From NCBI GenBank assembly GCA_023245515.1, contig JAHFKE010000054.1:1-7375 (forward strand): DNA of 7,375 bases. The letters are read 5' to 3'. The notes beneath the pieces are model-generated. The model searched no databases. It had not been told where the DNA came from and saw only the letters and a program-made list of their open reading frames with translations. Source of the DNA: Candidatus Levyibacteriota bacterium. GTDB taxonomy: Bacteria; Patescibacteriota; Microgenomatia; Levybacterales; UBA12049. Within the stretch, counting starts at the first letter, position 1. Every line of letters starts with the position of its first letter. Made by a program: the position numbers and the translations under genes. Shown here one piece after another: positions 4,951 to 7,375 of this stretch.

Positions 4951-5403
4951 TTTCCATTTATTCATGAGTAAAAAGGAAATTGGTGGGCTGAGAAGTAAGC
5001 CCGTGACGAAGCATACTATCAAGCTCAGCAGCATATCTTTTCCTATTACCCACCACGTCGGGTCAGAAGAGCCATGTCTAAGCCACTCAACGATACCCGG
5101 GTTCACCATCGTATAATAAACCAGAAAAATGAATGGGGACGTAAGACCGAATACCAGCCCGAGGAGTATACCCTCGCGCATTCCTTGTTTGAACGTCAGC
5201 TTATTCTTCAATTGCTTCTTCCTCGCCCTAATACAAAGAAACCAGACGATAACCGGAATGATAAATTGATAGGCGATAAAGAGTGCTGATTGAGGATTAT
5301 ACCCTTGATTATTGCCCGAAAGCTCCATGAGAGCGAGCGCAAGGACGGTAATGACATTCAGAACCATCGCCCAGTAGACATAATTTATCTTAAATATCTT
5401 CAT
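4924..5403 (-). CDS. Four-TM membrane protein, DUF4199-like
   Basis: This 159-aa protein has four predicted membrane segments, at about residues 9-27, 40-60, 78-99 and 120-145, with a basic loop (RARKKQLKNKLTFKQGMREG, 59-78) between the second and third. The pattern of a short loop, FKQGMREGILLGLVFGL, then VYYTMVNPGIVEWL resembles DUF4199 membrane proteins, whose function is unknown. The assignment is tentative. Two ATGs are possible, 5403 and 5415. I prefer 5403 because a -10-like TATGCT lies 7 nt upstream, the same spacing as the window's leaderless genes, with TTGCTG 17 nt further up. Neither ATG has a good Shine-Dalgarno. It ends in a basic tail (NKWKKHLMGMLN) whose codons form one arm of the inverted repeat at 4849-4950. 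Confidence 0.65.
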   Translation of the reverse strand: MKIFKINYVYWAMVLNVITVLALALMELSGNNQGYNPQSALFIAYQFIIPVIVWFLCIRARKKQLKNKLTFKQGMREGILLGLVFGLTSPFIFLVYYTMVNPGIVEWLRHGSSDPTWWVIGKDMLLSLIVCFVTGLLLSPPISFLLMNKWKKHLMGMLN

Positions 5404-5410
5404 CACTCTA

Positions 5411-5439
5411 AGCATAATCTATGAACTGCATTTCAGCAA
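5411..5439 (-). promoter_or_regulatory. Weak promoter candidate
   Basis: On the minus strand TTGCTG (5434-5439), 17 nt, then TATGCT (5411-5416). The TATGCT box is 7 nt from the ATG at 5403. Each hexamer matches only part of the consensus. The spacing to the start is what makes it worth recording. Confidence 0.3.
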
Positions 5440-5486
5440 GAAATCTACATCTGACTCCCTATCAGGATAAAAAGGCTATGTGATTA

Positions 5487-6020
5487 TTATTCCGATAGCT
5501 GAGTAACTCCTGTATAATCTTCTGACGCAACAAACCCATGAAATTTCTCAAGCTCTGGAATTTCTTTACCCTCCAATGGAGAAAAATATACTTCAGTAAT
5601 AAATTTCTTCCTTATCAGAATATCTTTAATTTTTGATTGATTTACATCCCCTGAAACAATGAGATTATGAATAGGAGTAACTACATCTAATATATTAGTG
5701 TCAAACAATTCAATATTTTTAACTACGACAATAGTCTTATGATGAACATCTTGTTCGAGTGCGGCAAGAAAGTCATCAGTCTTTTCTTGTGTATAAAATT
5801 TGGCATTAACATAATCACTAGCTACCTCTCTGGCAAATTCTTGCTCGGCCATTGGGTGACCACAAAGAAATAAAATTTCATAACCTTGTGAATGCCATTT
5901 AGCAGCAAGGCAAATCGTATAGAGAGAAGCACCTGAACCTTCTCTGCCGTGGATAAGCACCGGAAGACTTTCGGGATCAAGCTGCTCAACTTCTTTTCCA
6001 TCAAGCAAAATTTTCTTCAT
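5487..6020 (-). CDS. P-loop ATPase-like protein with degenerate Walker motifs
   Basis: This 177-aa soluble protein has the layout of a small RecA/KaiC-type P-loop domain. A strand (LPVLIHG) leads into GREGSGAS (residues 25-32), in the place and shape of a Walker A loop GxxxxGK[ST], but with Ala31 where the catalytic Lys belongs. A helix follows, then YEILFLCG (47-54). The strand KTIVVVKNIE (95-104) sits where Walker B is expected, with Lys/Asn instead of the acidic residue, and LIVSGDVNQ (120-128) resembles the next core strand. I infer a fold related to NTPases that has probably lost hydrolysis and may be a regulatory or structural paralogue. The start is set by TGATATACT 6 nt upstream. It lies 116 bp downstream of the DUF2188 gene and has its own promoter. 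Confidence 0.6.
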   Translation of the reverse strand: MKKILLDGKEVEQLDPESLPVLIHGREGSGASLYTICLAAKWHSQGYEILFLCGHPMAEQEFAREVASDYVNAKFYTQEKTDDFLAALEQDVHHKTIVVVKNIELFDTNILDVVTPIHNLIVSGDVNQSKIKDILIRKKFITEVYFSPLEGKEIPELEKFHGFVASEDYTGVTQLSE

Positions 6021-6026
6021 AAATAA

Positions 6027-6035
6027 AGTATATCA
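6027..6035 (-). promoter_or_regulatory. Extended -10 promoter, leaderless start
   Basis: TGATATACT on the minus strand ends 6 nt before the ATG at 6020, with no Shine-Dalgarno between. No strong -35 is visible. This is the fourth case of the same layout in the window and implies separate transcription from the zeta-like/DUF2188 genes upstream. Confidence 0.6.
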
Positions 6036-6136
6036 GAGGTTTGACTGCGGTAGCCAATTACAGAGAATTGATATATAAATTCGAATCTGAATTGCCTGAA
6101 GATGACTAATCTATTGGATGAAATTCGTCAAAAAAT

Positions 6137-6400
6137 TCAATAATCTTTTCTTTCTTTTATGCGTCCGTCAGAACCGTGTACGAAAACTGCCGTACCTTGA
6201 GCAGCATTTGAATCTGCATATTCAATTGCTTCTTGTGGATTATTGAATACACGATCTACTTTCTCTGAACCCAAGTTTGCTACAGCCCATTTCCCTTGAT
6301 AAGGAAGCACATGTTGATTTCTCATACCTTTCTCAACAGCTTCACTGTATGCACGGATTGCTGGATTATTTTGATCTGTTTGATATCTTATTTTTTGCAT
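6137..6400 (-). CDS. DUF2188 family protein, putative partner of the zeta-like kinase
   Basis: This is a small soluble 87-aa protein. Residues 28-87 fit DUF2188: a GKWAVANLGSEK strand pair, then the helix NPQEAIEYADSNAAQ, then TAVFVHGSDGRIKERKDY, whose VHGxDGRIxER ending is the family hallmark. The N-terminal 27 residues (RYQTDQNNPAIRAYSEAVEK) are a polar, probably helical extension not typical of the short family members. The biochemical role of DUF2188 is unknown. The gene starts 5 nt after the stop of the zeta-like kinase and has a weak GAGAAAG site inside that gene's last codons, so the two are very likely co-transcribed and translationally coupled. A small gene tied to a zeta-like kinase suggests an antitoxin or immunity role, but canonical zeta systems have the antitoxin (epsilon or PezA) upstream, and no published link is known to me. 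Confidence 0.8.
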   Translation of the reverse strand: MQKIRYQTDQNNPAIRAYSEAVEKGMRNQHVLPYQGKWAVANLGSEKVDRVFNNPQEAIEYADSNAAQGTAVFVHGSDGRIKERKDY

Positions 6401-6405
6401 AATAG

Positions 6406-7011
6406 TTACTTTCTCAAAGTACTCACCACAGTAATTATATCATTTTCAGTCAATTGTAGTCTTGTTAAATAATCAATGACTTTTTGGTTGTTAGATAGTT
6501 TAACTTCATCAAATTGCATTTTATGGCTTACATCGTATGAGCTCTCGATAACATGAACTTCAATATTTGGATAATTTTTTACTATCCATAAAAGGGCCTT
6601 TCTTGATCCTGCATGCGTTTTATAAAAATGTCTGTCACCAAACTTTCTTTCTCTACTAAGAAAGGCGATAAAAGATCTTTTCAGATCATCCGGTATTACT
6701 GAATAAATAATAGGAGTTTTGCCAACCTTAATAATTTCTCTAATTTTATTTTTTGCAAACTCTTCTGTAGATAAAGTCGCGTCCATAATAATTTGATCTT
6801 TATTTTTTAACTGAGTGTCTAGAAATTCAGTTTTTCCTGAAGCTGTTCCACCACTTAGTAGAATCACCTCTTTATATGAAGAATCTTTTAGAGCTTTTGT
6901 AAACAATTTGTCTGCTTTTCTTGCTGACTCGTGATGAAAATCTTCTACTCTTTCTGGAGAATAATTTGGTAATTCTTTTTTTATTTCATCTGCTGAGATT
7001 ATTAATGCCAT
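6406..7011 (-). CDS. Zeta toxin-like P-loop kinase
   Basis: This 201-aa P-loop kinase resembles zeta toxins and related small-molecule or nucleotide kinases. Walker A is GGTASGKT (residues 54-61), after the strand EVILLS. DATL (77-80) follows, where Asp77 could be the catalytic base. A lid-like region comes next (VIPDDLKRSFIAFLSRERKF, 105-124, then GDRHFYKTHAGSRKA) with several Arg and a His. Canonical zeta toxins phosphorylate UDP-GlcNAc and block cell-wall synthesis; whether this one does is unknown. Unusually, DEIKKELPNY and FHHESARKADKLFTKAL (residues 8-41) lie before the P-loop, while similar elements normally follow it. The ATG at 7011 has no Shine-Dalgarno. A TATTAT 8 nt upstream may serve as a -10 box, or the gene may be read with the VOC gene 44 nt upstream. 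Confidence 0.75.
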   Translation of the reverse strand: MALIISADEIKKELPNYSPERVEDFHHESARKADKLFTKALKDSSYKEVILLSGGTASGKTEFLDTQLKNKDQIIMDATLSTEEFAKNKIREIIKVGKTPIIYSVIPDDLKRSFIAFLSRERKFGDRHFYKTHAGSRKALLWIVKNYPNIEVHVIESSYDVSHKMQFDEVKLSNNQKVIDYLTRLQLTENDIITVVSTLRK

Positions 7012-7055
7012 ATTATTTAATAATAGAAAAGAAATAGAGCCCGACTATAAAGCCA

Positions 7056-7375
7056 TCAAACTTCTGCTAGTTCGATCGGAATACCGTTAGGGTCGGCAAT
7101 AAATGCAAGTCTTTTTATGGTTACACCCTTTTTAATTGGCCAAATGACTTTCGCACCAGCCGTTAAGGCCTTCTTCATAATCTCATCTATATTATCGACC
7201 ACAAAGGCAATGTGCTTTATTCCAATTTGTTGGAAATCCATCAAATCTTCAGTGAGATGTTTAGGAGATTTATGTTCAAAAAATTCAATTATTGTTCCAT
7301 TTTCATCTTCAACCATAACAAATTTTACTCCTAAATCTGGTCGTTCTCCTTGAACTTTAAAATGAAAACCAAAAA
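7056..7375 (-). CDS. VOC/glyoxalase-fold protein, 5' truncated
   Basis: The frame is open to the window edge, so this is the C-terminal 105 residues or so of a vicinal-oxygen-chelate protein; the ATG at 7316 is internal. The end of the first beta-alpha-beta-beta-beta module is visible (VKFVMVEDENGTIIEFFEH), and the second module is complete: GIKHIAFVVDNIDEIMKKAL, then GAKVIWP, then LAFIADPNGIPIELAEV. Glu30, His54 and Glu101 of the fragment sit where glyoxalase I-type proteins bind a divalent metal, so the site looks intact. The family includes lactoylglutathione lyases, dioxygenases, fosfomycin-type resistance enzymes and bleomycin-binding proteins, and the substrate cannot be chosen from this half. 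It is first of the minus-strand run and ends 44 bp before the zeta-like gene. Confidence 0.85.
   Translation of the reverse strand, partial: FGFHFKVQGERPDLGVKFVMVEDENGTIIEFFEHKSPKHLTEDLMDFQQIGIKHIAFVVDNIDEIMKKALTAGAKVIWPIKKGVTIKRLAFIADPNGIPIELAEV

Noticed and set aside
7117..7353. Plus-strand 78-aa frame
   Set aside because: It is antisense to the VOC-fold gene, whose motifs and metal ligands are clear.

Overview
This is a bacterial window that is AT-rich to moderate in composition, with a short GC-rich island near its middle. No rRNA, tRNA or CRISPR array was seen. Four genes have an extended -10 box (TGNTATAMT) only 6-7 nt before the ATG and no ribosome binding site, which implies leaderless mRNAs. 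Together with short genes, tight packing and many orphan proteins, this suggests a Patescibacteria/CPR (Parcubacteria-like) genome. That assignment is inference and no marker gene confirms it.

Left part (1-3770). A 5'-truncated membrane acyltransferase (acyltransferase-3 family) runs rightward and converges on an unrecognised 306-aa orphan gene on the minus strand. A decayed gene remnant (one frameshift, one amber stop) follows on the minus strand. Next come a transglutaminase-like protein on the plus strand and, convergent with it, a DUF1905/YdeI-like protein on the minus strand. The orphan, transglutaminase and YdeI-like genes all look leaderless.

Middle (3771-4923). A good sigma70-type promoter (TTGATA-N17-TATACT) points right into a segment of about 870 bp bounded by imperfect inverted repeats of about 30 bp. 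Inside are two small GC-rich genes with strong Shine-Dalgarno sites: a two-TM membrane protein and an 89-aa soluble protein. A possible 33-aa ORF lies between them, and hairpins next to both repeats could act as outward terminators. Composition, translation signal and boundaries all differ from the flanks, so this looks like a transferred cassette, a non-autonomous mobile element, or possibly an invertible segment. It is the most unusual part of the window. Between the cassette and the next gene is an imperfect inverted copy of that gene's 3' end.

Right part (4924-7375). All genes are on the minus strand. In order of transcription they are a 5'-truncated VOC/glyoxalase-fold protein, a zeta-toxin-like P-loop kinase whose motif order looks permuted, a DUF2188 protein 5 nt downstream (possible toxin/antitoxin-like pair), a P-loop-like protein with degraded Walker motifs and its own leaderless promoter, and a four-TM protein resembling DUF4199.
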